This document shows, in pieces, positions 53,664 through 63,300 of a stretch of DNA of 64,000 bases. Under the pieces are notes generated by a model that saw only the letters and a program-made list of their open reading frames with translations, was not told the origin of the DNA and did no database searches. Every line of letters begins with the position of its first letter. Position 1 is the first letter of the stretch. Origin of the DNA: Cytophaga sp. FL35 (GTDB lineage Bacteria > Bacteroidota > Bacteroidia > Flavobacteriales > Flavobacteriaceae); the NCBI RefSeq assembly GCF_014349235.1, contig NZ_JACSOH010000018.1, positions 33,468-97,467 of the forward strand, read 5' to 3'. A program made the position numbers and the translations under genes.

Positions 53664-54587
53664 GTGAAGCATTTTTTCCTAGCCTGTATTCTATTGGCTT
53701 TATTTCCAGTGTTGACAAGAGCTCAAGTAAATGACTATAAATATGTAGTTGTTCCTAAAAAGTTTGATGGTTTTAAAAAGGAAAACCAATATCAAACCAG
53801 TACTTTGGTAAAGTACCTTTTTACAGAAGAAGGGTTTGAAACAGCGTATGCAGATGATTTGCCTTTGGAGCTAAGTGCTAATCGTTGCAAGGCGCTCTTC
53901 GTCAAGTTGCTGGACAATTCCAACATGTTCACCACCAAAACAAGTCTGGTGTTGGAAGATTGTCAAGGAAGGGAAGTATTTATGACTCAAGAAGGAAAAA
54001 GTAAGGAAAAGGAATATAAAGAATCTTTTGGGGAGGCAATAAGAGAAGCATTTGTTTCAGTTAAGGGACTTAATTATAAATATTCAGGTAAGGAGTTGAA
54101 TTCTGATCCAGTAACGGTTAGTTATCGCAATGATGTTAAAAACGTGGAAGAAAAATCTAAACCTAAAAATCTGAATCCTATGGTAGAGCAGAAGGCTACC
54201 ATGGAGGAACAAAGCTATAAGGACCGCACACCTAAACCGTCAACTCTGAAAAAGATCAACCAGGCCGTGGTCGATCAGTCAGCTACCCAGTCCGTTCAAA
54301 GCTATGAGAGTAAAACTCCGAAAACCACGGACGTTAAGAGTGAGGTTTCATCTGTTGCGGAGCCTATTTCCGGCATCCTTTATGCCCAAAAACTAGAAAA
54401 TGGCTATCAATTGGTGGATAGCACCCCAAAAATAAGGATGAAAATATTCGAGACATCTATGCCTAATTATTACTTAGCTGATGCCAATGGTCAATCTGGA
54501 GTAGTCTTTGAAAAGGATGGTAACTGGTTCTTTGAATATCAAAAAGAAGGAAAAACGGTAACCCAAGAATTGGAAATTAAGTTTTAG
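53664..54587 (+). CDS. secreted protein of unknown function, GTG start
   Basis: A 307-residue protein starting at GTG (MKHFFLACILLALFPVLTRAQ signal). Residues ~22-115 form a compact mixed domain (YKYVVVPKKFDGFKKENQYQ). A Ser/Lys/Gln-rich linker (~150-225) contains two copies of a motif, VEQKATMEEQSYKDRTPK and VDQSATQSVQSYESKTPK. The C-terminal ~80 residues form a second domain with WFFEYQKEGK. The family is common before rarA in flavobacteria, but I know no function. Its end overlaps the convergent rarA by 11 bases. Confidence 0.8.
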   Translation: MKHFFLACILLALFPVLTRAQVNDYKYVVVPKKFDGFKKENQYQTSTLVKYLFTEEGFETAYADDLPLELSANRCKALFVKLLDNSNMFTTKTSLVLEDCQGREVFMTQEGKSKEKEYKESFGEAIREAFVSVKGLNYKYSGKELNSDPVTVSYRNDVKNVEEKSKPKNLNPMVEQKATMEEQSYKDRTPKPSTLKKINQAVVDQSATQSVQSYESKTPKTTDVKSEVSSVAEPISGILYAQKLENGYQLVDSTPKIRMKIFETSMPNYYLADANGQSGVVFEKDGNWFFEYQKEGKTVTQELEIKF

Positions 54588-55860
54588 GATTGTATTTGTC
54601 CTTCCAACGATTGGATATAAATTCTTTAATACCTTTTTCTCTAGAATTGTTTCCAGGTTCGTAAAAATTGGTGCCAATAATTTCTTCGGGAAGAAATTCC
54701 ATACTCACAAAATTGTTTTGGTAGTCGTGGGCATATTTATACTCATCTCCATAACCTAGGTCTTTCATTAATTTGGTAGGAGCATTTCTTAGAGGTAAGG
54801 GAACACTTAAATCCCCAGTTTCACGCACTTTTTGTTGTGCTTTGTTAATGGCCATATAACTTGCATTGCTTTTAGGCGATGTGGCCAAATAAATGGCACA
54901 TTGGCTCAATATGATTCGTGCTTCGGGATAGCCAATAGTAGTTACGGCCTGAAATGCATTGTTGGCTATCACCAATGCAGTAGGGTTGGCCAACCCAATA
55001 TCCTCGGAAGCAGATATAAGCAATCGTCTAGCTATAAATTTTACATCCTCCCCACCTTCAATCATTCTTGCCAGCCAATATACGGCGCCATTGGGGTCAC
55101 TTCCCCTAATCGATTTGATAAAGGCCGAAATAATGTCATAGTGTTGTTCCCCTGTTTTGTCATAGAGTACGGTATTTTTTTGAACTCTGGCAAGCACTAA
55201 CTCATTGGTAATTTCAACTGTATCTCCATCAACGGAATTAATGACCAATTCAAAAATGTTCAACAGCTTGCGCCCATCACCTCCAGAAAGTTTTAATAAA
55301 GCTTCGGTTTCCTTAAGGTCAACTTTTTTCTTGCTTAAAATGGAATCTTCCTTTAAAGCCCGCTTTAAAAGATTTTCTAAATCTTCTTTTCCAAAGGCAT
55401 TTAGAATATACACTTGACATCTTGATAACAGTGCAGGGATTACTTCAAAACTGGGGTTTTCTGTAGTAGCGCCTATGAGGGTGACCCATCCTTTTTCCAC
55501 GGCGGCCAAGAGGGAATCTTGCTGCGATTTACTGAACCTGTGGATCTCGTCAATGAAAAGAATAGGATTTTTTGCAGTAAAAAGACCACCGCTTTTCTTT
55601 GCTTTTTCAATGACCTCTCTAACATCCTTCACACCGCTATTGATTGCACTTAGAATATAGAAGGGCCTATCACTTTCATTTGCTATGATATTGGCCAAAG
55701 TGGTTTTTCCTGTACCTGGGGGACCCCAAAGTATTAGAGAAGGAATGATGCCTCTTTTTATCTGCTGTGTCAAGGAGCCGTTTTCGCCAACCAAATGGCT
55801 TTGGCTTATATAGTCTTCTAGTGATTTTGGCCGTATTCGTTCTGCTAGTGGTTCATTCAT
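54577..55860 (-). CDS. rarA: replication-associated recombination protein A (AAA+ ATPase)
   Basis: A 427-residue MgsA/RarA/WRNIP1 ATPase acting at stalled forks. Walker A is LWGPPGTGKTTLAN (residues ~44-57), Walker B is ILFIDEIHRFSKSQQDSL, sensor I is TLIGATTENPSFE, and the arginine-finger region is ALLSRCQVY. The C-terminal tetramerisation and helical regions (GSDPNGAVYWLARMIEGGEDVKF, ending NRWKDKYNPKT) are complete. The candidate promoter abuts the start codon. Confidence 0.96.
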   Translation of the reverse strand: MNEPLAERIRPKSLEDYISQSHLVGENGSLTQQIKRGIIPSLILWGPPGTGKTTLANIIANESDRPFYILSAINSGVKDVREVIEKAKKSGGLFTAKNPILFIDEIHRFSKSQQDSLLAAVEKGWVTLIGATTENPSFEVIPALLSRCQVYILNAFGKEDLENLLKRALKEDSILSKKKVDLKETEALLKLSGGDGRKLLNIFELVINSVDGDTVEITNELVLARVQKNTVLYDKTGEQHYDIISAFIKSIRGSDPNGAVYWLARMIEGGEDVKFIARRLLISASEDIGLANPTALVIANNAFQAVTTIGYPEARIILSQCAIYLATSPKSNASYMAINKAQQKVRETGDLSVPLPLRNAPTKLMKDLGYGDEYKYAHDYQNNFVSMEFLPEEIIGTNFYEPGNNSREKGIKEFISNRWKDKYNPKT

Positions 55861-55864
55861 TTGA

Positions 55865-55894
55865 CAAAATTAGGCAACTCTTGAAGTATTTCAA
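55865..55894 (-). promoter_or_regulatory. candidate promoter of rarA, -7 box four bases from ATG
   Basis: On the minus strand: TTG at 55892-55894, 19-base spacer, TAATTTTG at 55865-55872, four bases, then ATG. Both elements and the spacing match the Bacteroidota promoter consensus, and the geometry predicts a leaderless mRNA. Confidence 0.6.
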
Positions 55895-55978
55895 ACGATA
55901 AATGAATCGGTGTTAAGTTCGAATTGCGATTGGAGAAGTGACAAAGTTTCAGCTAAAAATAATTGGCCAACTTATTGA

Positions 55979-55986
55979 TAATTTTG
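55979..55986 (+). promoter_or_regulatory. -7 box abutting start codon of rhomboid gene (TAATTTTG)
   Basis: Exact TAnnTTTG ending four bases (ATAT) before the ATG at 55991, again predicting a leaderless transcript. Confidence 0.5.
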
Positions 55987-55990
55987 ATAT

Positions 55991-56731
55991 ATGTCTGAAA
56001 ATCATTATTTCAAATTTACCAATGCTGTGGTAATTGCACCAATTTTTGCGGTATTGGCTATATGGACGGTTTTCTATTTAGAGATTAAGTTCCAGACCAA
56101 TTGGAATGAATTTGGTATTTATCCAAAAACTGCTTTAGGCTTGCGAGGTATTCTTTTGAGTCCGTTTATTCATGGCTCGGTAGAACATTTATATAATAAT
56201 ACCATACCCTTGGCGGTTTTATCAGCCTCTCTTTTCTACTTCTATAGAAAGATTGCTTGGAAGGTATTGATCTTTGGAGCTATTGGTGCCGGACTATTTA
56301 CATGGGGAATTGGAAGGTCCTCGTATCATATTGGAGCAAGTGGCATTATTTATCTTTTAGCGAGTTTCATTTTTTTTAAAGGGATATTTACCAAGCACTA
56401 TCGGCTAGTGGCCTTGTCACTGATGGTTGTTTTTATTTACGGAAGTATGCTTTGGTACATTTTCCCAATTGAAGAAGGAATTTCTTGGGAAGGGCATTTG
56501 GGTGGATTTGTTTTGGGGTTGGTATTGGCATATTCCTTGAAAGCACCGACACCCCCCGTTAAGAAATATCGTTGGGAAGAGGAAAACTTTGATGCTCAAG
56601 AGGATCCTTTTCTAAAACATTTTGATGAGGAGGGTAACTTTATTGGCGAAGAGGAATTATTAAAGCGGGAAAATGAGGTGACCATCCAGTATCACTATAA
56701 AGAAGGGAGAGATGATACACCAAACGTATAG
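55991..56731 (+). CDS. rhomboid-family intramembrane serine protease
   Basis: A 246-residue polytopic membrane protein with six predicted helices. Catalytic Ser117 is in HIGASGII (GxSG) and His169 in WEGHLGGFVLG. The oxyanion segment is SPFIHGSVEHLYNNTIP (residues ~57-73). The last ~50 residues are a charged cytosolic tail with a Glu/Asp-rich stretch. It should cleave membrane-anchored substrates within the bilayer; targets are unknown. The gene converges on rlmB, seven bases apart. Confidence 0.95.
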   Translation: MSENHYFKFTNAVVIAPIFAVLAIWTVFYLEIKFQTNWNEFGIYPKTALGLRGILLSPFIHGSVEHLYNNTIPLAVLSASLFYFYRKIAWKVLIFGAIGAGLFTWGIGRSSYHIGASGIIYLLASFIFFKGIFTKHYRLVALSLMVVFIYGSMLWYIFPIEEGISWEGHLGGFVLGLVLAYSLKAPTPPVKKYRWEEENFDAQEDPFLKHFDEEGNFIGEEELLKRENEVTIQYHYKEGRDDTPNV

Positions 56732-56738
56732 TGCTATG

Positions 56739-57479
56739 TCATATTTGTTGCCGCTGCCTCACAGCTTCATATAAAAAGATGGCACAGGCTACAGATACAT
56801 TTAAACTTCCTATTTCACCCAATAGAGGTATACTGGCCAAATCATCAACTGCTTTTAAGGTAGAAGGGGAGATGCCCCGGTCTTCTGAACCCATAACGAT
56901 AGCAGTAGGTCCCGTATAATCGATTTGATAAAGGTCTGACTCTGTTTTTTCGGTCGCTGCCACTACTTTGACCCCACTTCCTTGAAGATAGTACACCGCA
57001 TCTTTAATGTGGTCCACTTTAACTATTGGTACCTTAAAGGCCGCACCCGCAGAGGTTTTAATGGTATCTGCGGTTACCGGTGCGGCACCCTTTTTTTGGA
57101 TGATAATCCCATGAACCCCAGAACATTCAGCTGTTCTAATAATCGCCCCAAAATTTCGAACGTCTGAAAGTTGATCCAACAATAAAAATAACGGTTGTTT
57201 TTCCGTTTCGATGACATCTTCAACCAAGGTTTCCAATTCATGAAATGGAATGGGGGAGATATTCGCAACTACACCTTGATGGTTGTTCTTGGTAATATGG
57301 TTTAGTTTTTCAAGGGGCACATAGTTGGCTTTGATGCCGTTTTTCCTCAGTAGGGTCTCAAGATCTTTGGCAAGACTTCCCTTAAGTCCTTTTTGAATAA
57401 ATACTTTATCGATTGGTTCGTTGGCATTGATGGCTTCCATTACCGCTCTGATACCATAGATTTGAGATGTTTTTTGCAT
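56739..57479 (-). CDS. rlmB: 23S rRNA (guanosine-2'-O-)-methyltransferase RlmB
   Basis: A 246-residue SpoU/TrmH methyltransferase. The N-terminal substrate-binding domain (YGIRAVMEAINANEPIDKVFIQKG) precedes the knotted SAM domain with motif I DVRNFGAIIRTAECSG, motif II AIVMGSEDRGISPSTL and motif III IPLLGEIGSLNVSVACAIFLYE. Normal length. It modifies G2251 in the peptidyl-transferase loop of 23S rRNA by family expectation. Confidence 0.93.
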   Translation of the reverse strand: MQKTSQIYGIRAVMEAINANEPIDKVFIQKGLKGSLAKDLETLLRKNGIKANYVPLEKLNHITKNNHQGVVANISPIPFHELETLVEDVIETEKQPLFLLLDQLSDVRNFGAIIRTAECSGVHGIIIQKKGAAPVTADTIKTSAGAAFKVPIVKVDHIKDAVYYLQGSGVKVVAATEKTESDLYQIDYTGPTAIVMGSEDRGISPSTLKAVDDLASIPLLGEIGSLNVSVACAIFLYEAVRQRQQI

Positions 57480-57483
57480 GGGG

Positions 57484-57491
57484 CAAATATA
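57484..57491 (-). promoter_or_regulatory. -7 box abutting start codon of rlmB (TATATTTG)
   Basis: Exact TAnnTTTG on the minus strand ending four bases from the rlmB ATG. It lies just beside the terminator of the SusC/D operon, leaving no room for a longer leader. Confidence 0.55.
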
Positions 57492-57494
57492 AAC

Positions 57495-57528
57495 TAAAAA
57501 ACCACCCTATAAGAGGGTGGTTTTTTTG
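57495..57528. terminator. intrinsic terminator of the SusC/D operon
   Basis: ACCACCCT-ATAAG-AGGGTGGT (57501-57521) is a perfect stem with A-rich and T-rich flanks. On the minus strand it follows the last lipoprotein gene by 23 bases and protects rlmB from read-through. Confidence 0.9.
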
Positions 57529-57550
57529 AAAGTTTGAAATCTGGACCTTA

Positions 57551-58051
57551 TTAAGGTAGGTCAGCAATTTTAGCCGTGCTCTTATATCCTGAATACTCCC
57601 AAATCTCACCAGGAATATCTGAAAACTCAGCCTTAAAAGAGATGCTATCAACTACATCCCCACTCGGTGTAGTTGCACCATCTTTAACAATGACTCCTTC
57701 AGAAATAGTAACGGTTACTCCGTAATAAAGCTCATCCAAATCTGCGCCACTGAAAGTTAATGCTTCATAATTTAAAGGCACTTTTGCCTTTAAACCCCAG
57801 CTATGCTCCAAATCATCGATCCACATGGCGTTTGTGTCATTGGCGCCTGTATTGTAAATAACAATGGTATTGGTACCTGCAGCATCACCATTATAAACCA
57901 TGTCTACAACCCAAGTGCCTCTAATATCATCAATAGCGATTTCACTGGCATCTGGCTCTGATTCAACCTCTTCACAAGAGACGAAAGAAACCAACAAGGC
58001 GAAGCTTAATAATAAGTAACTGAATCTTTTTAAAAATATCGTGTTATTCAT
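57551..58051 (-). CDS. lipoprotein, lipid-binding hydrolase-like family
   Basis: A 166-residue protein with a lipoprotein signal (LLLSFALLVSFVSC, acceptor Cys27). The mature part starts with an acidic linker and contains IDDIRGTWVVDMVYNGD and the terminal WEYSGYKSTA, which resemble the Lipid-binding putative hydrolase family seen beside SusC/D pairs in Bacteroidota. It is the last gene of the SusC operon. Outer-membrane location is expected; substrate unknown. Confidence 0.7.
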   Translation of the reverse strand: MNNTIFLKRFSYLLLSFALLVSFVSCEEVESEPDASEIAIDDIRGTWVVDMVYNGDAAGTNTIVIYNTGANDTNAMWIDDLEHSWGLKAKVPLNYEALTFSGADLDELYYGVTVTISEGVIVKDGATTPSGDVVDSISFKAEFSDIPGEIWEYSGYKSTAKIADLP

Positions 58052-58063
58052 CTTTCCAAAATT

Positions 58064-58819
58064 TTAGTTATAGTAGATATCAGTTTGCGTAAATACTGTC
58101 TCAAAAGTATACCCGAAGCTCCATTCAACTGTAAGAGTAAGAGTCTTCGCCACTGGGTCCACCGTTAAACTGGTAAAGGTGTTGGTGCCTCCAAATGTAT
58201 TTGTGGTCACTGGGCCTTCACTGGTAAAATCGTTTGCAGCAATGTTATTAGCTTTCAGAACTAAACCGGGTGTGGCATATGCCACACCAATTGCCCTTCC
58301 GTATTCATACCAACCACCATGTGCATCAGATATCGCATATCTGTCATCGCCAAGGTCTTTGATGATAAAAGGGCCATTATCTGAGTAACCATCTGGAGTA
58401 CTTCCGTTTCTTGCTACAGTACCAGTATACATTCCAGCAATACTGGTAACAAGATCCCCATTACATTCTGGCCATAGTACAGATCTAAAATCTGTGGCAG
58501 GAATACCATCTTCATTAAAAGCGCTATATGCAACCGAGTAACTGTCTGGGCCATCTACTGATGTTCCGCCAAAATACTTACCACTTACCGCAGTATTTAA
58601 TTCTATCTCAGAACCAGCCACTGAAGCCACAGCTCCAGGGTCTGAGTAAGAAGTTGCATCGCAATCAAGAACCACATCCTCACCTTCCAAGGTAATTAAA
58701 GGCAGGTATGTGATTTCAGAAGTGTCATCAGCACCCGGTGCATCCACACTTGGGTCGCAGCTCGTTAACATCAATCCTACGATTGAAAACGTACATAACT
58801 TAAATATATATTTTTTCAT
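58064..58819 (-). CDS. lipoprotein with DUF5011-like domain
   Basis: A 251-residue lipoprotein (KLCTFSIVGLMLTSC, acceptor Cys21). Residues ~37-80 (ITYLPLITLEGEDVVLDCDATSYSDPG) resemble a DUF5011/HYR Ig-like domain, and the rest is a beta-sandwich of the type found in surface-exposed SusE/F-like lipoproteins. It lies between SusD and the lipid-binding-like lipoprotein in one operon and probably helps bind the transported compound. Confidence 0.75.
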   Translation of the reverse strand: MKKYIFKLCTFSIVGLMLTSCDPSVDAPGADDTSEITYLPLITLEGEDVVLDCDATSYSDPGAVASVAGSEIELNTAVSGKYFGGTSVDGPDSYSVAYSAFNEDGIPATDFRSVLWPECNGDLVTSIAGMYTGTVARNGSTPDGYSDNGPFIIKDLGDDRYAISDAHGGWYEYGRAIGVAYATPGLVLKANNIAANDFTSEGPVTTNTFGGTNTFTSLTVDPVAKTLTLTVEWSFGYTFETVFTQTDIYYN

Positions 58820-58831
58820 TTCTTTAAATTT

Positions 58832-60295
58832 TTAATTATCCCAAAATACGGCGTCAGTAATGCTTCTTTGAGCTGGAGCATTAGGGTTCAAACTTCTCTC
58901 AGATTCTGGGTATAACCATACCGAAGGAAAAGTTCCACTAGGCAAAACAGAAAGTGGCGGAGTTTGAAAAATCCCGTCAGTAAATAATCTGCTTGCAGGT
59001 CTATCAAATCTACGGGTTTCAATCCAACCTTCATCTTCTTGTGTACCATTCAATGAAATCCATTTTTGAACTGCGATCAAATCGATTTGTTCATCCATGG
59101 TGCCTGCACTTCCAAAATCTAAGGAGGCAATGTAAGTAGCGGCATCTGCAACTCCCATGTAGTCGAAGTTTAATTCGATTGCAGTTGTAAACGCAGTTTC
59201 TGCATCGTCACTTGTGCCATATCGTGCATCGGCTTCAGCTCTTAAAAACCAAACTTCCCAAGGGCTCATCAAAATAACAGGGTTTGTGTCTCCGTAAGAG
59301 TATTCAGAAGCCAAGCTATAGTCGGTATCAGGGGCTGTGAAGGGTTCGTCATCAATTGTTCCTTGATCGATACCATTGAGCCCGCCTTCAGATGTTCCAG
59401 TGCTTGCTACTGTGTAAAGTACGTTAGCTCTTGGGTCGTTTAATGACTCAAGTACATTTAGGGTAGCATTACTGGCAAAATAGAACATGCCTACACCAAA
59501 TTCAGCTCTCGCAAACATTGGGTTTTGATCGCCAGTAACACCACTAAAAGGAATAAAGGGCATATCATCAATGGTTTCGATAAACGTACCATTATTAACA
59601 AGCGATTGAATGGCAGCGCCCTGAGGACTTGTCTCAGAGGTTCTCATTAGAACACGCAATTTCAATGAATTAGCAAATTTTATCCATTTTGCTATATCTC
59701 CTTGATAAATGAAATCATCCTCGCCAACGGTTCCTGCCTCGGCCAAAGCTAAATCACTTAATGCATCGTCCAACATGGTAACAATACCAGGGTATATAAC
59801 TGTCTCAGCTGAATCATAATTCGGTGTTAATATGGAACCATCTTCAATAGCTCCTGAAACGGCTTCCGTAAAAGGAACGTCACCAAAATGATCAACCAAC
59901 CCTTGAAACAAATAGGCTTTCAAAACATTTGCAATACCTCTGTAAGCTGTTGAAGTGCTGTTCTTGGTAACATAATTCAAATCAGCTAGAGAGTTAGAGT
60001 ATGCCCGTTGCCAGTAACCGTTAAAGTCACCTGCAACAGAAACGAAACGTTCTTCGTTACCTATTGAAACTCCAATACCCCAAGTGTAGTACTGGCTCCA
60101 AAGGAAAGATTCGCTGTAATTTAAGTCGGTTTCGACAATGTATCCCATAAAGGCGATAGCTGAACTTAAAATCTGTTCATCTCCGGCAGAAGGGAAAGTG
60201 TTCGGGTCTACATTAACTTCTTCTAGACTATCATTACATGAGTAGCTTAGGGTTAATAGTAGAACAAGAAATATGCTTAATTTGTTCTTCATCAT
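58832..60295 (-). CDS. SusD/RagB-family nutrient-binding lipoprotein (SusD-like_2 type)
   Basis: A 487-residue surface lipoprotein with acceptor Cys in LLLTLSYSCNDSLEEVN. It contains the SusD features FPSAGDEQILSSAIAFMGY, DVPFTEAVSGAIED, WIKFANSLKLRVLMR and the C-terminal WEVWFLRAEADARYG, with FPSVWLYPESERSLNPNAPAQ at the end. It forms the lid on the SusC barrel encoded just upstream (13-base gap). An ATG one codon later is an equal choice of start. Confidence 0.93.
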   Translation of the reverse strand: MMKNKLSIFLVLLLTLSYSCNDSLEEVNVDPNTFPSAGDEQILSSAIAFMGYIVETDLNYSESFLWSQYYTWGIGVSIGNEERFVSVAGDFNGYWQRAYSNSLADLNYVTKNSTSTAYRGIANVLKAYLFQGLVDHFGDVPFTEAVSGAIEDGSILTPNYDSAETVIYPGIVTMLDDALSDLALAEAGTVGEDDFIYQGDIAKWIKFANSLKLRVLMRTSETSPQGAAIQSLVNNGTFIETIDDMPFIPFSGVTGDQNPMFARAEFGVGMFYFASNATLNVLESLNDPRANVLYTVASTGTSEGGLNGIDQGTIDDEPFTAPDTDYSLASEYSYGDTNPVILMSPWEVWFLRAEADARYGTSDDAETAFTTAIELNFDYMGVADAATYIASLDFGSAGTMDEQIDLIAVQKWISLNGTQEDEGWIETRRFDRPASRLFTDGIFQTPPLSVLPSGTFPSVWLYPESERSLNPNAPAQRSITDAVFWDN

Positions 60296-60308
60296 ACTAT
60301 TTTTTTAA

Positions 60309-63300
60309 TTAAAACGACAATTGTAAGTTAACTCCTAAACTCCTAGAAGACGGAGTTTGCGTTGTTTCAATACCTTGGGCATTTCCAGTCAAGCTAGGGC
60401 CATTAATTTCAGGATCTGCGTATTTATTTTCGCTAGGCAACCAATATTTAAGGTTTTTACCAAATACTGAAATTCTTGCATTGGTAATAAAAGTGTCCTT
60501 CAAGAACTCTTTAGCGAAAGTGTAGCTAAACTCCATTTCTCTTAACTTTAAAAAACTAGCATCGATCAACTGAGTTGAAACAGGTGGGTCATAATCTGTA
60601 AAATACCCTTGTTCAGTTATCTGTACGGTATTTTCGGAAAAAGTACCATCACCATTGTCGGCTACAGAATTAGGGAAAATAAAAGGTTCTCTATTATAGA
60701 CAGATGTATTAACGTTGGTACCGTTAAAATTGGTGTTGTATTTTGTTTGAGAAGCAAACAAACCACCTTCTTTCTTGTCGAAAAGAACTCTAAAGCCAAA
60801 TCCTTTGTAATTGACATTTGCACCAAAGTTAAGTAGATAATCAGGTTGATTGTTACCTAAAATAACGTCTTCATCAGTGTAAACTGGGTAACCGGTGTTA
60901 GGGTCAACTATTACTTGACCGTCTGGTGTATATTTAAAGTCATTACCTTTAAAAGTACCATAAGGCAGACCTTCTTTTGCTACCATATTTACAGTTGTTC
61001 CAGCTGCAAATCCAAAGGTACCTATGGTCAACTCATCGATGTCATCCGTTATCGTAACAACTTCGTTGTCGTTGGTTGAAAAAGTACCAAAAAGTTCGAA
61101 GTTTAAGCCGTCAACCAATCCGTTTATTGGTTTTAGGGTAAGGGATAATTCATGACCTTTGTTTTCCATCCTACCAATGTTACTTACCGTTTGGGTGTAA
61201 CCAGTTGATCGTGGAAGACTAATGGTTACAAGTTGGTCATCATGAATTGAATGATAGTAAGTATACTCTACATTGACACGGTTTTTGAAAAAACCAAAAT
61301 CGGCACCCACTTCATAGGTAGTGGTCAATTCAGGTTTTAAATCTGGATTTCCAATGCGGTCTCCTATGGTAAATCCTGGAACACCGTTTTTTGGTAAATT
61401 TAGGGCAAAATCGCCTAAACCAACTATCTCAGGGTTACCTACGAAATACGAATTAAGTAAATAAAGATCTGCATCCTTACCAGAGGTACCATAACTAGCC
61501 CTTAATTTGGCGTAATTCATAACATTGTTTTCAATATTGAATAGGTCCGTTAGAACAACTGAAGTACCAACAGCGCCATATAAGAAGGAGTTGTTAGCCT
61601 TAGGTAATGTGGAAGACCAGTCATTTCTTGCAGAAACTTCTAAGAAAGCGGCATCCTTGTAACCAAGGGAGGCGTTACCTAAAACCCCAAAAATTCTGTA
61701 TTTAGTTCTACGCATGTCAGATCGAGGCTGTTGGCTACTGTTGGCTAGATTGTAGGTGCCAGGAACAACCAAACCACCTACAGAGCTACCGGTCAACCTT
61801 TCGGTACTTCTTTGGAAAAAGTTATATCCACCAGACGCAGTCAGCTTAAGGTCATCTGTAAATGAAGTATCGTAATTGAGCATTACGGTAGCATCTAGGT
61901 TTTCTACCTTTAGATTGGTATTAATGTACTCACCTAAGGAACTATGTTTAGAATTACGTGTAGCAATTTGTAAGTCATCGGTCCAAACCAATTGCTGCGC
62001 AGGTGTAAATGTTGGCGTCCAAACATCTGTTTGGGTGTTTACAACGTTACCACCAAAACGTCCTGATAAGGAAAGGTTGTCTAAAAAATTATAGGTCAAT
62101 GATGCATTGGCCAAGAAGTTGTCTATATCACCTTCGTTACCGTATTCATTAAGAATGTAATATGGGTTAACAGAAGAATAGGATCCCCAGTAACCATCTA
62201 TATCATGGTATGGACTCTGATAATCCCTTAATTCGGAAAAAGGTATGTTAACAGGTGATTGAATCGCCATTGCATAGGCGTTGTTCCCTTCAAATGCACG
62301 CGATCCTTCTTGTGCAGTATTCTGCTTTACATTGGCATAACTGAATTTAAAATCAGATTTAAGTCTATCGCTTAATTCAGCCGATGCTTTTAAAGTAATG
62401 TTGTTTCTATTATAAGAAGTATTTTCCAAAATACCGGTCTGATCAGTATTACCGTAGGAAACATAATAATTGAAACCATCGTTAGATCCAGATACATTAA
62501 GGTTGTGGGTAACAGTATATCCTGTATTGAAAAAGTCCTTTAATTGGTCTCTAACCGCACTATAAGGTCTAGTTAAAGATTCTAAAGCACCATCACCATC
62601 AGCATCAATAGGACTTGTCCATGGTCTAACAACTCCGTCAAAAGCAGGACCCCAAGACCAGTTTTCACCAGAATCTAAGTGAAGGTTGTCATATCCTTGG
62701 CCGAATTTGCTCTGACGTTGCAATAGAATAATAGCGGACTCCATAGAGGAAGAACCATTATAATTTACTTGCATCTTTTTGCCTTTACCGGATTTTGTGG
62801 TAATTAAAACGACACCAGATGCACCACGAGACCCATAAAGTGAAGTGGCTGATGGCCCTTTAAGGATGGTCACAGAAGCAATATCATCTGGATTCACATC
62901 ATTAAATCTGTTACCAAAATCGGAATATCCTGTAGTGGAAGCACCTGCACCTCCGGAAGTAGCGGTATTGTCAATAGCTACACCATCAATAACAATTAAT
63001 GCGTTGTTATTCCCGGTCAAGGATCCGGAACCTCTTAATACAATCTTTGTAGATGATCCAACAGAACCTGATGCGGTGGACAGGTTTACACCAGCTGCTT
63101 TACCTCTTAAAGCCTCTAATGCGTTTTTGTTGGGAACCGATAGAAGGTCCTCTGATTTTACGGTTTGGTTGGCGTAAACAGTTGCCTTTGCATTTCTGTC
63201 TCCAGCTCCAAATGCTGTAACTACAACCTCCTCCAAAGCTTCTGCATCCTCGGCCATTTGGAGGTTAATGGTGTTTGATGCTCCTACTGCTCTTGTCTCA

